Notes: generated from the letters alone by a model not told the origin. A stretch of 64,000 bases of DNA from an uncultured Roseibium sp. (GCF_947496995.1 NZ_CANMFD010000006.1:1-64000), one strand, 5' to 3'; shown: positions 20,205 through 31,474, counted from the first letter of the stretch. Numbers and translations are program-made.

Positions 20205-20234
20205 AAGGCCTGCCGGTTCGGCAGGCCTTTTTTT
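20205..20234 (+). terminator. Rho-independent terminator of acs
   Basis: A 10-bp stem AAGGCCTGCC / GGCAGGCCTT with a 5-base loop (GGTTC), followed by a run of seven T on the plus strand, starts 24 bases after the acs stop codon. Confidence 0.92.
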
Positions 20235-20272
20235 GGCTACCGTCAATCGCATTTAAGATCAGTTGGCGCAGA

Positions 20273-21688
20273 CTATTTGGACAGGTAGATCTGCTGAATC
20301 CTTCGGGCGATGTTTGAAAAATCGTCGATGAGATCTTCAGCGCTCGTCGCCTGGTGGTAATTGCCCTCGCTGGCGCAATACTGCATGTTCTTTGCACCAG
20401 CCGAGTTGTTGTTATTGCCGAAATAGACACCGAATATCTCGATACCTGCCGCTTTCATCCCATCGCAGAGTTCCCGGGAAGCCGTGGAAGATTCATTGGA
20501 ATAGCTCTCGCTCTCGCTTTTCTCCCGCCATTCCTTGACGTCGACCTCTTGATAATTTCTGCAACTGCTACGCCTCCAACGCGTGCATTGCCATTCCGTC
20601 TCGATGAACTCGTAATACCGGTTGTTGTCGCCATCCGTCATGATAACGGCGAACTTGAGAACGTCCTCATTGTCATAGGCTTCGCCGACGCTTCCCGTCG
20701 GCCAGACATCGGCGTAATTCGGCGACAGGCTGTTCCAGCCCCAGGTGATGCCTGTCTGACCGGCGGTACCGCCGTTGTCATCCAGATCGTCAATCGCATT
20801 CATGAGTGTCCTGCGGTTCGAGGTAAGCGGAATCATTTCAGAATCCTTCGAACAGCTGTTTGTGCCCCCCCCGTAAAACGTGCCTTTCGGCGGGGGCGAG
20901 CTTTCATCGTAATAGTCGTAGGAATCATCTGTGTATCTGACGTCATATTCTTCGGACCCGTCGTCGTAGTCCTGACGCTCGGTGACACAGACGCTGCCGT
21001 CCGAATACCCGTAGGCCTCACCCTTTACCTTGTCGGCATAGTCTCCGAGATTGACGCCCTGGCTGTAGGGAACCAGGGAAATCCGGACCTTACTGTCATC
21101 TTCGTCGAGATCTTCCGGAATGAGAATATTGACAAGGCTGGTGGATGCGGTGCGAAGCGTATCCATATCGGAGGACATCGAACCCGTCACATCCACCACC
21201 AGCGCCAGTTCCACGTCAAACCTGGAAAAGGTAACCTGGGCCGTGGTGCTGAAGGCAAAGAACGCAGGGCCGAGGTTCTCTTTCATATACCCGCCTAGGT
21301 CCACGAAATAGTTGTTCAGGGTCGCTGACGACGTAACCGTCACAAGTCCGTTTTCCGTGTCGACAACGAATTCGAGATTTTCAATCGCCTCTTCCAGAAA
21401 ACCCTCACCGTCGAGGTTGGCTCTGAACGAATCTGTCAGGGCGGCCCGTATGTCATCGTCATCCATGAGGGACGTGGACAGCTCCGCGGCAACCGACAGC
21501 GCCGCTGAATCGAGAGCGTAAGACAGCTTCTCCCGGGCGTTCACGGACCGGGAAACATCCACGGCGGCTCCCATGATCACGATCATGAGGATGACCATGA
21601 TTCCGAAGAGCGGCAACACGGCACCGTCCCGATCCGCGCCGAAGCGCTTCAGGTGGTTCCGGACCAAATTGAAAGTGACGTTGAACAT
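20273..21688 (-). CDS. TadG-like pilus assembly protein with von Willebrand A domain
   Basis: A 471-residue envelope protein. One N-terminal membrane helix (about residues 24-46, after DRDGAVLPLFGIM) is of the TadE/TadG type; the following SRSVNAREKLSYALDSAALS helix is the usual TadG continuation. From about 155 a VWA domain begins with the MIDAS motif DVTGSMSSD. The middle is rich in Asp, Ser and Tyr, and a second MIDAS-like MTDGDNN occurs near 345. It is probably anchored in the inner membrane with a periplasmic VWA domain and linked to Flp/Tad pili. No other tad gene is adjacent. GAGG precedes the ATG. Confidence 0.85.
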   Translation of the reverse strand: MFNVTFNLVRNHLKRFGADRDGAVLPLFGIMVILMIVIMGAAVDVSRSVNAREKLSYALDSAALSVAAELSTSLMDDDDIRAALTDSFRANLDGEGFLEEAIENLEFVVDTENGLVTVTSSATLNNYFVDLGGYMKENLGPAFFAFSTTAQVTFSRFDVELALVVDVTGSMSSDMDTLRTASTSLVNILIPEDLDEDDSKVRISLVPYSQGVNLGDYADKVKGEAYGYSDGSVCVTERQDYDDGSEEYDVRYTDDSYDYYDESSPPPKGTFYGGGTNSCSKDSEMIPLTSNRRTLMNAIDDLDDNGGTAGQTGITWGWNSLSPNYADVWPTGSVGEAYDNEDVLKFAVIMTDGDNNRYYEFIETEWQCTRWRRSSCRNYQEVDVKEWREKSESESYSNESSTASRELCDGMKAAGIEIFGVYFGNNNNSAGAKNMQYCASEGNYHQATSAEDLIDDFSNIARRIQQIYLSK

Positions 21689-21739
21689 ATCTGCCTCACG
21701 GTAAGAAGAGACAGTTATTACAAAAAGGTACCTATTGTC

Positions 21740-21777
21740 TTAAGCGGAACTTAGGTAATTTATTAACAAGAAGTTAA
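21740..21777. promoter_or_regulatory. Two CtrA-type boxes upstream of the TadG-like gene
   Basis: TTAA-N7-TTAA is present exactly at 21763-21777 (continued by C), and TTAA-N7-TTAG at 21740-21754. CtrA, the alphaproteobacterial cell-cycle regulator, binds TTAA-N7-TTAA and controls pilus genes in several genera. The boxes lie 52-89 bases upstream of the ATG, a normal place for a promoter site. Confidence 0.55.
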
Positions 21778-21931
21778 CTTCTGCGAAAGTTATCCATAAA
21801 ACTCCAGAGATCCTCTCGGAAATAGTCTGAAATCAACGACCGGTCGAAACAGCGCGCAAGAAAAAATTCAGGGACATCATCGGACCGGTGCCTGCCGCGC
21901 ACGGGCATGAACTGCCCACTTCCGCGCGATC

Positions 21932-22489
21932 TCACGGTTCCAGTTCGGTATCCCAATAGAGAAAATCGAGCCAGCTTTCGTGAAGATAGTTGGGCGGGAA
22001 ACCGCGGCCGTTGTTGTGCAGGTCCTGAATGGTCGGCTGAAACGGCATATGCATCGGCCACATGTTCAGCTGCTTGCACGACTTGTTGGATTTGCGCAGG
22101 TTGCAGGGCGAACAGGCCGTGATGACATTGTCCCAGGTGGTCAACCCGCCTTTTGAGCGTGGAACAAGGTGGTCAAAGGTCAGCTCTTCCTTGGAGCTGC
22201 AATACTGGCACTGAAATTTGTCGCGAAGAAAAACGTTGAAGCGGGTAAAGGCAGGATATCGGCTGGGTTTGACGAAGGTCTTGAGCGAGACGACGCTGGG
22301 CAATCGGAATTCGAAGCTCGGACTTCGGACCGCGACGTCATATTCAGAAACGATGTTCACCCGATCCAGAAACACCGCCTTTATGGTGTCCTGCCAGGAC
22401 CACAAAGACAATGGATAGTAACTCAAAGGCCGGTAATCCGCATTGAGCACCAACGCCGGATGGGCTCCCGACGAAACCGCTATCGTCAC
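21932..22489 (-). CDS. HNH endonuclease
   Basis: A 185-residue HNH nuclease of the type common in alphaproteobacterial chromosomes. The zinc-binding pair CQYC (about residue 94) and the second CxxC in ACSPCNLRK flank the catalytic FDHLVPRSKGG segment. The N-terminus ALVLNADYRPLSYYPLSLWSWQD is typical of this conserved stand-alone subfamily. It is not part of a recognisable restriction or phage locus. Single gene. Confidence 0.9.
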   Translation of the reverse strand: MTIAVSSGAHPALVLNADYRPLSYYPLSLWSWQDTIKAVFLDRVNIVSEYDVAVRSPSFEFRLPSVVSLKTFVKPSRYPAFTRFNVFLRDKFQCQYCSSKEELTFDHLVPRSKGGLTTWDNVITACSPCNLRKSNKSCKQLNMWPMHMPFQPTIQDLHNNGRGFPPNYLHESWLDFLYWDTELEP

Positions 22490-22880
22490 CTTCCGCTCCT
22501 CAAACCGTGAGCACCCCGCATTCGCATGAATACGATCCGGATGCTCTCACACCTCATGCCTGATCAACGCAAGCTCTCCAGTGGTCCCACCTGAAAGCCG
22601 GGTCGATCTTGCCGGAATTTCCGTCGTCCGGTCAATTGGACAGCGGAAAATGTCCTTTTGTGACGGAAGTATTGTAGTGCCGAGGTGACAGTCTTGTGAA
22701 GCCCGGTTGAATCATTTCTGACATCGATCGCCGAAGAGGGGAGGCCGGCAATTGTGTTTTGGTAAAGCTCTGAATCATTTAGCCAAAAAGAGAAATCCCG
22801 ACGTCAAGGCAAAGAAATTGCGCGCATAAAGCAGAAGGGCGCCCGCAGGCGCCCTTCAAAATTCCGGTTGCCGTCCCGAA
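22490..22880. other. Intergenic region between the HNH gene and leuC
   Basis: A 391-base gap upstream of the HNH gene and downstream of leuC. I see no ORF, RNA gene or clear promoter in it, only the hairpin at 22834-22857 near its leuC-proximal end. Confidence 0.4.
22834..22857 (-). terminator. Hairpin downstream of leuC
   Basis: A perfect 10-bp inverted repeat GAAGGGCGCC / GGCGCCCTTC with a 4-base loop lies 24 bases after the leuC stop. The following minus-strand sequence is TGCTTTATG, so the T run is weak; termination is likely but not certain. Confidence 0.6.
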
Positions 22881-24293
22881 TCAGTTGACGGTCCAGTCGC
22901 GGATGTCGACGAAGTGACCTGCGATCGCCGCCGCCGCCGCCATGGCAGGAGAAACGAGGTGCGTCCGGCCCTTGTGGCCCTGCCGGCCCTCGAAATTCCG
23001 GTTGGAGGTTGATGCACAGCGCTCGCCGGGCTTCAGCTTGTCGGCATTCATCGCCAGGCACATGGAACACCCGGGCTCGCGCCATTCGAAACCGGCGTTC
23101 TTGAAGATCACGTCCAGACCTTCCTCTTCGGCCTGTTCCTTCACCAGGCCGGAGCCAGGCACCACCATGGCGCTCACACCTGCTGCAACCTTGTGATTGC
23201 CGATCACGGCTGCCGCCGCGCGCAGGTCTTCGATACGTCCGTTGGTGCACGAGCCGATGAATGCCCGGTCGATCCGGATATCCGTGATTTTGGTACCCGG
23301 CTCGAGACCCATGTATTCCAGAGCCCGCTTCTTGGAGGCGCGGCGGTTCTCGTCGTCGATTTCATCCGGGTTCGGCACGACACCTTCCACGGAAACGACG
23401 TCTTCCGGAGAAGACCCCCAGGAAACGATCGGCGGCAGCTTGGCCGCGTCCAGTTCCACGACCTTGTCGAAATAGGCGTCCGCATCCGAATGCAGGGTTT
23501 TCCAGTAGGTCAGCGCCATGTCCAGGGCTTCGCCCTTGGGAGCCTTTGGCCGGCCCTTGATATAGTTGAAGGTGACTTCGTCCGGTGCGATGAGACCGGC
23601 ACGGGCACCGGCTTCGATGGACATGTTGCAGACCGTCATTCGGCCTTCCATCGACAGGGACCGGATGGCTTCGCCGGCATATTCGATGACGTAACCGGTT
23701 CCGCCTGCGGTTCCGATCTCGCCGATGATCGCCAGAACGATATCCTTTGCGGTCACGCCGTCCGGAATCTGTCCGTCGACCTTCACCAGCATGTTCTTTG
23801 CTTTTTTCTGGATCAGCGTCTGCGTGGCCAGCACATGTTCGACTTCGGACGTGCCGATACCATGCGCCAGGGAACCGAAAGCCCCGTGGGTGGATGTATG
23901 GCTGTCGCCGCATACGATGGTCATGCCCGGCAGGGTGAACCCCTGTTCCGGTCCGATAATGTGAACCACGCCCTGGCGCATATCGAGTTCGGAGTAATAT
24001 TCGACGCCGAATTCAGCCGCGTTTTTGGCAAGGGTTTCCACCTGCAGCGCGGATTCGGGATCGTCGATACCATGGCTGCGGTCCGTGGTCGGAACGTTGT
24101 GATCGACAACCGCCAGGGTTTTCTGGGGTTGCCGCACCTTTCGGCCGGTCATGCGCAGACCTTCGAAGGCCTGCGGACTGGTGACTTCATGCACCAGGTG
24201 GCGATCGATATAGAGCAGGCCGGTGCCGTCCGGCTGCATGTCGACCACGTGGTCGTCCCAGATTTTGTCGTAAAGCGTCCGTGCCTTGACCAT
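22881..24293 (-). CDS. leuC: 3-Isopropylmalate dehydratase large subunit
   Basis: A 470-residue aconitase-family enzyme of leucine synthesis, which isomerises 2- to 3-isopropylmalate together with LeuD (not in this window). Fe-S cluster cysteines are in [14 protein letters not shown] and the later CSMCLAMN, and the substrate segment [14 protein letters not shown] is intact. I chose the ATG at 24293 because GAGGAGAG precedes it and the protein then starts [12 protein letters not shown] as in relatives; the longer frame to 24371 lacks support. Confidence 0.97.
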   Translation of the reverse strand: MVKARTLYDKIWDDHVVDMQPDGTGLLYIDRHLVHEVTSPQAFEGLRMTGRKVRQPQKTLAVVDHNVPTTDRSHGIDDPESALQVETLAKNAAEFGVEYYSELDMRQGVVHIIGPEQGFTLPGMTIVCGDSHTSTHGAFGSLAHGIGTSEVEHVLATQTLIQKKAKNMLVKVDGQIPDGVTAKDIVLAIIGEIGTAGGTGYVIEYAGEAIRSLSMEGRMTVCNMSIEAGARAGLIAPDEVTFNYIKGRPKAPKGEALDMALTYWKTLHSDADAYFDKVVELDAAKLPPIVSWGSSPEDVVSVEGVVPNPDEIDDENRRASKKRALEYMGLEPGTKITDIRIDRAFIGSCTNGRIEDLRAAAAVIGNHKVAAGVSAMVVPGSGLVKEQAEEEGLDVIFKNAGFEWREPGCSMCLAMNADKLKPGERCASTSNRNFEGRQGHKGRTHLVSPAMAAAAAIAGHFVDIRDWTVN

Positions 24294-24505
24294 GGGTCTC
24301 TCCTCACTCCGTCCGGTTCGGCCGCGCCGTTTGTCACAGCGATCGCATTCGGCCTGCACGCCTGCCGCCATTTGGAACGGCAGAACGGCATTTAGTAGAA
24401 TTCAGATAGTGAATGACGCAGCTCCGCATCAAGGTCAAGCATTGCGAGTTGAGCTGAATTCAACTGCGATTGACCGCCCGCTGCGTCTGTCATGCCGGCA
24501 GATAT

Positions 24506-24534
24506 CAAAAAGGCGGCCACAAGGACCGCCTTTC
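24506..24534 (-). terminator. Rho-independent terminator of rplS
   Basis: On the minus strand AAGGCGGTCC and GGCCGCCTT form a stem with one G-T or mismatched step and a short loop, followed by TTTTGA. It lies 25-50 bases after the rplS stop. Confidence 0.8.
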
Positions 24535-24557
24535 GAAACCGGAATTGCCGCGTGGGC

Positions 24558-25028
24558 TTATTCGGCTGCGGTCTCTGCAGCTTCCTGCTCGGCCTTTTTC
24601 GCTTCGGCCTTGGCAACCTTGACAGCAGTGGCTTCGGCGCGAACTTCATCGTTGAGCCGCTTGGAGCGCACATTGGTGTTTTCGACGATACGTGCGGACT
24701 TACCGCGACGGTCACGCAGATAGTAGAGTTTCGCACGGCGGACCTTACCGCGGCGAACAACCTCAACACCTTCCAGCATCGGTGAGAAGATCGGGAACAC
24801 ACGTTCCACGCCTTCACCGTAGGAAATCTTGCGGACCGTGAAGCTTTCGTTGATGCCGCCGCCGGAGCGGGCGATGCAGACGCCTTCGTAAGCCTGGGTA
24901 CGGGTACGGGTACCTTCAGTGACCTTCACGTTGACGCGAACGGTGTCACCCGGCGAAAATTCCGGCAGCTTGCGCTGCTCTTCGATTTTCGCCATTTCGT
25001 CGGCATTCAGCTGCTCGATGATATTCAT
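24558..25028 (-). CDS. rplS: 50S ribosomal protein L19
   Basis: A 156-residue L19, longer than the usual 115-125 because of an Ala/Glu/Lys-rich C-terminal tail of about 30 residues, seen in many alphaproteobacteria. Core motifs: [18 protein letters not shown] near 23-40 and [18 protein letters not shown] near 98-115. It lies at the 30S-50S interface. Gene order trmD-rplS-leuC on this strand is typical for the class. Confidence 0.98.
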   Translation of the reverse strand: MNIIEQLNADEMAKIEEQRKLPEFSPGDTVRVNVKVTEGTRTRTQAYEGVCIARSGGGINESFTVRKISYGEGVERVFPIFSPMLEGVEVVRRGKVRRAKLYYLRDRRGKSARIVENTNVRSKRLNDEVRAEATAVKVAKAEAKKAEQEAAETAAE

Positions 25029-25251
25029 GGCATGTTTCCCTTTTCATTTACAAAGCGGTCAGAGCGTTCTCCGAAAGTCAGGGAACGAATTCACCAGCTC
25101 TGGGCCATGTTGCATATCCGCCGGATTTTCATGAGATTTCCGGAAATTCCGGAGCCCATTGTCGAAAAGCAGTCCCCCTGAAAAGAGACACAGCTTCTCC
25201 CAGCTTCCGCGGGCGTATACAGGAGTTATCCGCAATTGTCATGCGGATTCT

Positions 25252-25962
25252 TCAATCCACGTCGTCCTCGTCCGTCATATAGGCTTCCCACAGATCCGGT
25301 CGACGTTCGCGGGTGAGGCGTTCGGCTTCCGCCATGCGCCACTCGTGGATCTTGCCGTGATTGCCGGACGTCAGCACCTGCGGAATGGACAGGCCCTCGA
25401 AGTCGGCAGGACGGGTATAATGCGGATGTTCCAGCAATCCCGTCTCAAAGCTCTCCGTCTCGGCGCTTTCCATGTTGCCCATCACCCCGGGGATCAGCCG
25501 GACGACCGCGTCGAGCAGGGTGATCGCGGCGATTTCGCCTCCGGAAAGAATATAATCGCCGATGGAAACCTCCTCCAGGCCGCGCGCATCGATGACGCGC
25601 TGGTCCACCCCCTCGAACCGGCCGCAGATGATCACCGCGCCGGGCCCTTCCGCAAGTTCATGCGCCCGGGCCTGGGTGAAGGGTATACCGCGCGGGCTCA
25701 TCAACAGTCTGGGACGCGGATCACCGGCGGGCGAGGTTGCATCGATCGCCTTTGCCAGTATGTCCGCCCTCAGAACCATCCCGGCGCCGCCACCGGCAGG
25801 AGTGTCGTCCACGGAACGATGCCTGTCCGTGGCGAAATCGCGGATCTGGCTGGCCTCCAGCCGCCACAGATCCTTCTCAAGCGCCCGCCCGGAGAGACTG
25901 TGTCCGAGAGGCCCCGGAAACATGTCCGGATAAAGCGTCAGAACTGATGCTGAGAAGGTCAT
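25252..25962 (-). CDS. trmD: tRNA (guanine-N1)-methyltransferase
   Basis: A 236-residue SPOUT-class methyltransferase that makes m1G37 in tRNAs and prevents frameshifting. The SAM-binding trefoil knot is visible as [15 protein letters not shown] and [20 protein letters not shown] (about 112-165), and the GGGAGMV and [12 protein letters not shown] segments are intact. It follows rimM, though a gene on the other strand (26150-26710) separates the two, and precedes rplS by 223 bases. Confidence 0.97.
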   Translation of the reverse strand: MTFSASVLTLYPDMFPGPLGHSLSGRALEKDLWRLEASQIRDFATDRHRSVDDTPAGGGAGMVLRADILAKAIDATSPAGDPRPRLLMSPRGIPFTQARAHELAEGPGAVIICGRFEGVDQRVIDARGLEEVSIGDYILSGGEIAAITLLDAVVRLIPGVMGNMESAETESFETGLLEHPHYTRPADFEGLSIPQVLTSGNHGKIHEWRMAEAERLTRERRPDLWEAYMTDEDDVD

Positions 25963-26149
25963 GATTGTCCCTGCCGATAATCGCGCGCCGGTATTTCATT
26001 CCGGTCCTGGACCGGTTTAACCCCGGTAGAGCCTCTTGTCTGCGTCCGATTGAAAGCAGCCAGCGCTAGGAAATTGTTAACCAGACTGGCAAAAGGGCGT
26101 CCGATCAACAGGTTATTTGCCGAAGAGAAAGTTCTGATTAAGGGTCGGC

Positions 26150-26710
26150 GTGCGATTATCGGGGAGTGATTCAACCGGATATACCACTGTGGTCAAACTC
26201 CCTTCATTGCGCGTGAAGCTCCCTGCCTTTTTACAGGACCGGATCGACCGGCATTATCTGGACATTTCCTTCAGCCGGGTCGCACCGCTGGCCATTCTGA
26301 TCACCTTCGGCATCCTGGTCGGGCTGGTGTTCAACACCGGTGTCGGTCATCCATACGACAAGGTCATTCATATCGGGTTTTTCGCCCTGCTGACCCTGAG
26401 CATCCATGCCCTGTTCTGCTGCCGCTTGCGTATTTCGGCCGTCCTGGCCTTCGGCATGGGGATCGCGGGCGAAATTGTTCAAGGGCTGCTGCCGCATCAC
26501 GAAATGTCGCTGCCGGATACTGTCGCAAACGGCGTCGGGGTGGCGATGGTTGTTGCGCTGATCGCCCTCATCCGTTCGGAGAAAAGGCAGGCCGTTCAGG
26601 ATGAACCGGCGGAAGAATTGAATCTGGATCAGATGGGACTTGAACCGGTGCCGACACGCTATTTCTCCGGTCAGTCTTCGGACGGTTCCCGCTCGCCTTC
26701 GGAAAAATAG
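26150..26710 (+). CDS. VanZ-like membrane protein
   Basis: A 186-residue protein with four predicted membrane helices between residues 43 and 143 and the VanZ-family HIGFFALLTLSIHA block followed by GEIVQGLLPHHEMSLPDTVANGVGV (E-Q ... D-x-x-ANxxG). The family has no settled function outside teicoplanin resistance. It starts with GTG; GTG at 26189 is an alternative. It lies on the opposite strand between trmD and rimM and its last 40 bases overlap the 3' end of rimM. Confidence 0.75.
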   Translation: MRLSGSDSTGYTTVVKLPSLRVKLPAFLQDRIDRHYLDISFSRVAPLAILITFGILVGLVFNTGVGHPYDKVIHIGFFALLTLSIHALFCCRLRISAVLAFGMGIAGEIVQGLLPHHEMSLPDTVANGVGVAMVVALIALIRSEKRQAVQDEPAEELNLDQMGLEPVPTRYFSGQSSDGSRSPSEK

Positions 26711-27213
26711 TTTTCCGGCAGAACCACATTCAGCCGTTTTTCCGCAAGACTGACTTCCGGCACGAACTCCCTGGTGAACGGGATGTAGAATGTCCCGCCC
26801 CGCCTCGGGCGGATTTCCAGGAGATCCCCGGCACCGAAGTCCTGCACCGAAATGACTTTCCCAAGCGTCTCACCGGACTGGTCGATCACGGCAAGTCCGT
26901 TCAGGTCTGAATAGTAGAATTCGTCTTCCCCGGCCTCGGGAAGCTGGTCCCGGCGGATATAAAGCTCAATGCCGTTCAGCTCTTCCGCCTGGTTCCGATC
27001 GACGATCCCCTTGAATTTGGTGATCACGACCGTCTTCTTCGCGCGCGCGCTTTCAACTTCGAAAGAGCGTGCCCCGTCCTTTGTTGTCAGGACGCCATAG
27101 TCGGTAAAGGAAAGCGGGTCGTCGCCGAACGGCTTGACCCGGACTTCGCCGCGAATGCCATGGGCCGCACCGATCAGGGCCATCAGAACTTTTTGATCGT
27201 CCGATACGCTCAT
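26671..27213 (-). CDS. rimM: Ribosome maturation factor RimM
   Basis: A 180-residue RimM that helps assemble the 30S head. The N-terminal RimM domain (GAAHGIRGEVRVKPF near 11-26) is followed by a PRC-barrel (GKVISVQDFGAGDLLEIRPRRGGTFYIPF near 114-142). Gene order rpsP-rimM-trmD is the classic arrangement. Its 3' end overlaps the convergent VanZ-like gene by 40 bases. Confidence 0.97.
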   Translation of the reverse strand: MSVSDDQKVLMALIGAAHGIRGEVRVKPFGDDPLSFTDYGVLTTKDGARSFEVESARAKKTVVITKFKGIVDRNQAEELNGIELYIRRDQLPEAGEDEFYYSDLNGLAVIDQSGETLGKVISVQDFGAGDLLEIRPRRGGTFYIPFTREFVPEVSLAEKRLNVVLPENYFSEGEREPSED

Positions 27214-27234
27214 CTCAGCAGATCCCGAAACCTG

Positions 27235-27254
27235 CCGCGCCCTGAAGGGCGCGG
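27235..27254. repeat. GC-rich perfect hairpin between rpsP and rimM
   Basis: CCGCGCCCT-GA-AGGGCGCGG is a perfect 9-bp inverted repeat with a 2-base centre, 22 bases before the rimM start. There is no T run, so it is more likely an RNA-stability or attenuation element than a full terminator. Confidence 0.5.
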
Positions 27255-27300
27255 ACCGGTTGCTCTTGTAAACAGGTCAATTCGACCATGATCGCTGCGC

Positions 27301-27717
27301 TTATTCTGCAGCGGCTTCTTCAGCGGCAGGTGCTTCGGGAGCAGCTTCTTCCGCCGGTGCTGCTGCAGCTTCTGCTGCTGCTTCTTCGGCCAGACGCTTG
27401 GCTTCAACACGCTCTTTCGCCTTCGCACCCGGCTCGGCTTTCTGCGGGTTGTTGCGCGCTTCGCGCTTCAGGAGGCCTGCGGCATCCAGGAAACGGTGAA
27501 CACGGTCGGTCGGCTTGGCGCCGGTGCCGAGCCAATACTGAATCCGCTCCACATCGAGCTTGACGCGGTCTTCGGAATCCTTCGGCAGCATCGGGTCGTA
27601 GGAACCGACCTTCTCGATGAAGCGGCCATCACGCGGAGCGCGGATGTCTGCAATAACGATGCGGTAATACGGGCGCTTCTTGGAACCGCCACGTGCCAGG
27701 CGAATTTTCGTAGCCAT
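27301..27717 (-). CDS. rpsP: 30S ribosomal protein S16
   Basis: A 138-residue S16. The 80-residue core starts [24 protein letters not shown] and contains the [13 protein letters not shown] block; the last 45 residues are an Ala/Glu/Lys-rich tail as in many rhizobial S16 proteins. It follows the chorismate mutase gene by 18 bases and is part of the ffh-rpsP-rimM cluster. Confidence 0.98.
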   Translation of the reverse strand: MATKIRLARGGSKKRPYYRIVIADIRAPRDGRFIEKVGSYDPMLPKDSEDRVKLDVERIQYWLGTGAKPTDRVHRFLDAAGLLKREARNNPQKAEPGAKAKERVEAKRLAEEAAAEAAAAPAEEAAPEAPAAEEAAAE

Positions 27718-27735
27718 GTTGTTTTCTCCAGTTTT

Positions 27736-28061
27736 TCAGTTGCCGGCTTCAGCGGCAATGGCTTCATGATGCCGGATCACTTCGCGAACGATGAAGTTCA
27801 GAAATTTCTCGGCAAAATCAGGATCGAGGTTGGCGTCGGAAGCAAGCTGCCGCAGCCGTTCGATCTGAATCTTTTCCCGCGCCGGGTCGGCCGGCGGCAG
27901 GTCGTTGGTTGCTTTCAGGACACCCACTTTCTGGGTGCATCTGAAACGTTCGGCCAGCATGTGGATCAGCGCCGCGTCGATATTGTCGATGGATGCCCTG
28001 AGTGCTTTCAGTTCCTCCATCGCCGGGCTTTCACCCAGCCGGGTTTCCGCTTCGCTCATGC

Positions 28062-28065
<4 letters not shown>
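27736..28065 (-). CDS. Chorismate mutase (AroQ class)
   Basis: A 109-residue all-helical chorismate mutase that converts chorismate to prephenate for Phe and Tyr. The first helix ELKALRASIDNIDAALIHMLAERF, the VGVLKATNDLPPADPAREKIQIERL loop and helix, and the C-terminal helix with EVIRHHEAI match AroQ, including the expected Arg and Lys residues. The ATG overlaps the ffh stop as ATGA. Its place between ffh and rpsP is common in Rhizobiales. Confidence 0.92.
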
Positions 28066-29624
<1,559 letters not shown>

Positions 29625-29644
29625 CAGGTCCTCAGGTCGTCATT

Positions 29645-29662
29645 TTCGGGAGATCTCCCGAA
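29645..29662. promoter_or_regulatory. 18-bp perfect palindrome upstream of ffh
   Basis: TTCGGGAGATCTCCCGAA (29645-29662) is a perfect inverted repeat without a spacer, 20 bases before the ffh start. It could be a protein-binding site or a structure near the ribosome-binding region. No regulator is known to me for it. Confidence 0.4.
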
Positions 29663-29890
29663 TCCATATGGGCGAATGCAGCCTCAAATCCAAGCCGGTC
29701 GACCTGCGCAAAGCAGTTTGCCATCCGAGGGCGCATCGCGCTGTCGGATGTTGACCTCCGGGATCTCTTTAACCCTTGCGGGTCCCGGTCGGTGGCTCGA
29801 ATTGTCAGTCACTCATATGGAGTTCGGGGGTCTATGCCTGAAAGCATAGGGAGAGTCAAGGAAACCCGCCGGATTTTCCGGCAGCATCCG

Positions 29891-31474
29891 TCACGAAACG
29901 GTAAACGCCGCCATCATGCCGGAATCCTCATGTTCCAGGATGTGGCAATGGGCCATGTAGGGTCTGTCCCTGGTTGCCGGATAGTCGAAGCGTACCTGCA
30001 TCTCGACGGTTCCGCCTTTTGATATCGACGCCGTGTCCTTCCAGCCCGCCATATAGGCCGGAGGCGCCTTTCCGTTTACGGAAACAATCCGGTACTGACA
30101 GCCATGCACATGCACCGGATGCTCCATGGCGTCCGTTCCCTCGGAAAATATCCAGCGTTGTTCCCGGTTCATGGCGACGTCGAAATTGACCTGGTCCAGC
30201 GCGAAGGATTTTCCGTTGATCGTGTTCGCCGACAACTGAACATCTTTCGGCAGTTTTGGCCCGTCAACCAGAAGTCTGGTTACGGCAGCGGCGATTTCGC
30301 CATTGATTTCGCCGTTTTCCATCAGTTTCGGAAGACCGGCCTTCATGAAGATGCCCATGCCTTCCTTGTCCATGTTCATACCGAAGACCAGTTTCTGGGT
30401 CTTCGCGTCAGCCGGAAGGTCCGCGAGAGACGGCAGGCTCACCAGGCTGTCGGGCAGCCGGCCCTTCCCATCCTTGTCCTCCGGCCGGAAGGTCATGACC
30501 GCCAACGCCTTGTCGAACGGCGGCAGGTTCATGGCCATCTGATCGACGGGAAGCGTCATGAGATCGAAGGCATTGCCATCCCGGGCATCGACCAGCAGCT
30601 CGTAGCGTTCGCCCGCATTGACCATCAGATCTTTCAGCTCGACCGGCTCGGACAGCAGACCGCCATCGCTGCCGACCACGAAGAACGACTTGCCGCCTGA
30701 AAGGGCCAGCTTGTAGCTGCGGGCGTTCGAACCGTTCAGGATGCGCAGTCGCAACCAGCCCTTGGCGGTACGGGCCTGCGGATAGACGGACCCGTTCACC
30801 AGCATGGTGTCCCCCACATAGCCGACCGTGATGGCCGCCATGTTGAAGCGGTGAAAGAACGAACCGTCCTTGTTGAACCTGCGGTCCTGCAGGATGATCG
30901 GAATATCGTCCACCCCCCATTCGGACGGCAGCCCCAGCGCATCGGCCTCGTCGTCGTCAATCACGAACAGCCCGGCAAGGCCCTTGATCACCTGTTCGGC
31001 GGTCGTGGGATAATAATGCGGATGAAACCAGCATGTCGCCGCGGGCTGATCGATATTCAGCCGGGGCTCCCAGGACGCCCCCGGATGGATAGGCTCCGCC
31101 GGACCGCCATCGTCCTTGCCGGGAATTTTCAACCCGTGCCAATGCATGGTGATCGGCTCGTCGAGTTCGTTGCGGACATTCATGGCGACGGTGTCACCCC
31201 TGCGGACCCGTATCGCCGGTCCGAGATACGGGCCGTTGATGCCATAAGTCGGCGTTTTCAATCCATCGATGAAACTCATTTCGCCGGCAACGGTACGAAG
31301 CGAAATATTGCCTTGTGAATCAGGAAACAGCTGCCGAGGAATGGGCAGGGATGGCCGCTCGGTTGCCGCCCTTGCCATGCCGGTCAGCAGTCCCGGCAGA
31401 ACAAGCGTGCCCGCCGTCCCCGCGAGAAACGCACGCCGATTGATATTCGGACGGAAAAGAACTGACGGCATCAT
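29891..31474 (-). CDS. Multicopper oxidase, Tat-exported (CueO/laccase-like)
   Basis: A 527-residue three-domain multicopper oxidase. The N-terminus has a twin-arginine signal (NRRAFLAG) with cleavage after ARA. All four copper-ligand blocks are present: TMHWHG (about 110-115), CWFHPH (about 147-152), HPVHVHGCQ and AHCHILEHEDSGM near the C-terminus. This predicts a periplasmic oxidase using O2, for example Cu(I) oxidation in copper tolerance or oxidation of phenols. A Met-rich insert like that of CueO is not obvious. Start at 31474 or 31471; a weak GGGG precedes. Confidence 0.92.
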   Translation of the reverse strand: MMPSVLFRPNINRRAFLAGTAGTLVLPGLLTGMARAATERPSLPIPRQLFPDSQGNISLRTVAGEMSFIDGLKTPTYGINGPYLGPAIRVRRGDTVAMNVRNELDEPITMHWHGLKIPGKDDGGPAEPIHPGASWEPRLNIDQPAATCWFHPHYYPTTAEQVIKGLAGLFVIDDDEADALGLPSEWGVDDIPIILQDRRFNKDGSFFHRFNMAAITVGYVGDTMLVNGSVYPQARTAKGWLRLRILNGSNARSYKLALSGGKSFFVVGSDGGLLSEPVELKDLMVNAGERYELLVDARDGNAFDLMTLPVDQMAMNLPPFDKALAVMTFRPEDKDGKGRLPDSLVSLPSLADLPADAKTQKLVFGMNMDKEGMGIFMKAGLPKLMENGEINGEIAAAVTRLLVDGPKLPKDVQLSANTINGKSFALDQVNFDVAMNREQRWIFSEGTDAMEHPVHVHGCQYRIVSVNGKAPPAYMAGWKDTASISKGGTVEMQVRFDYPATRDRPYMAHCHILEHEDSGMMAAFTVS

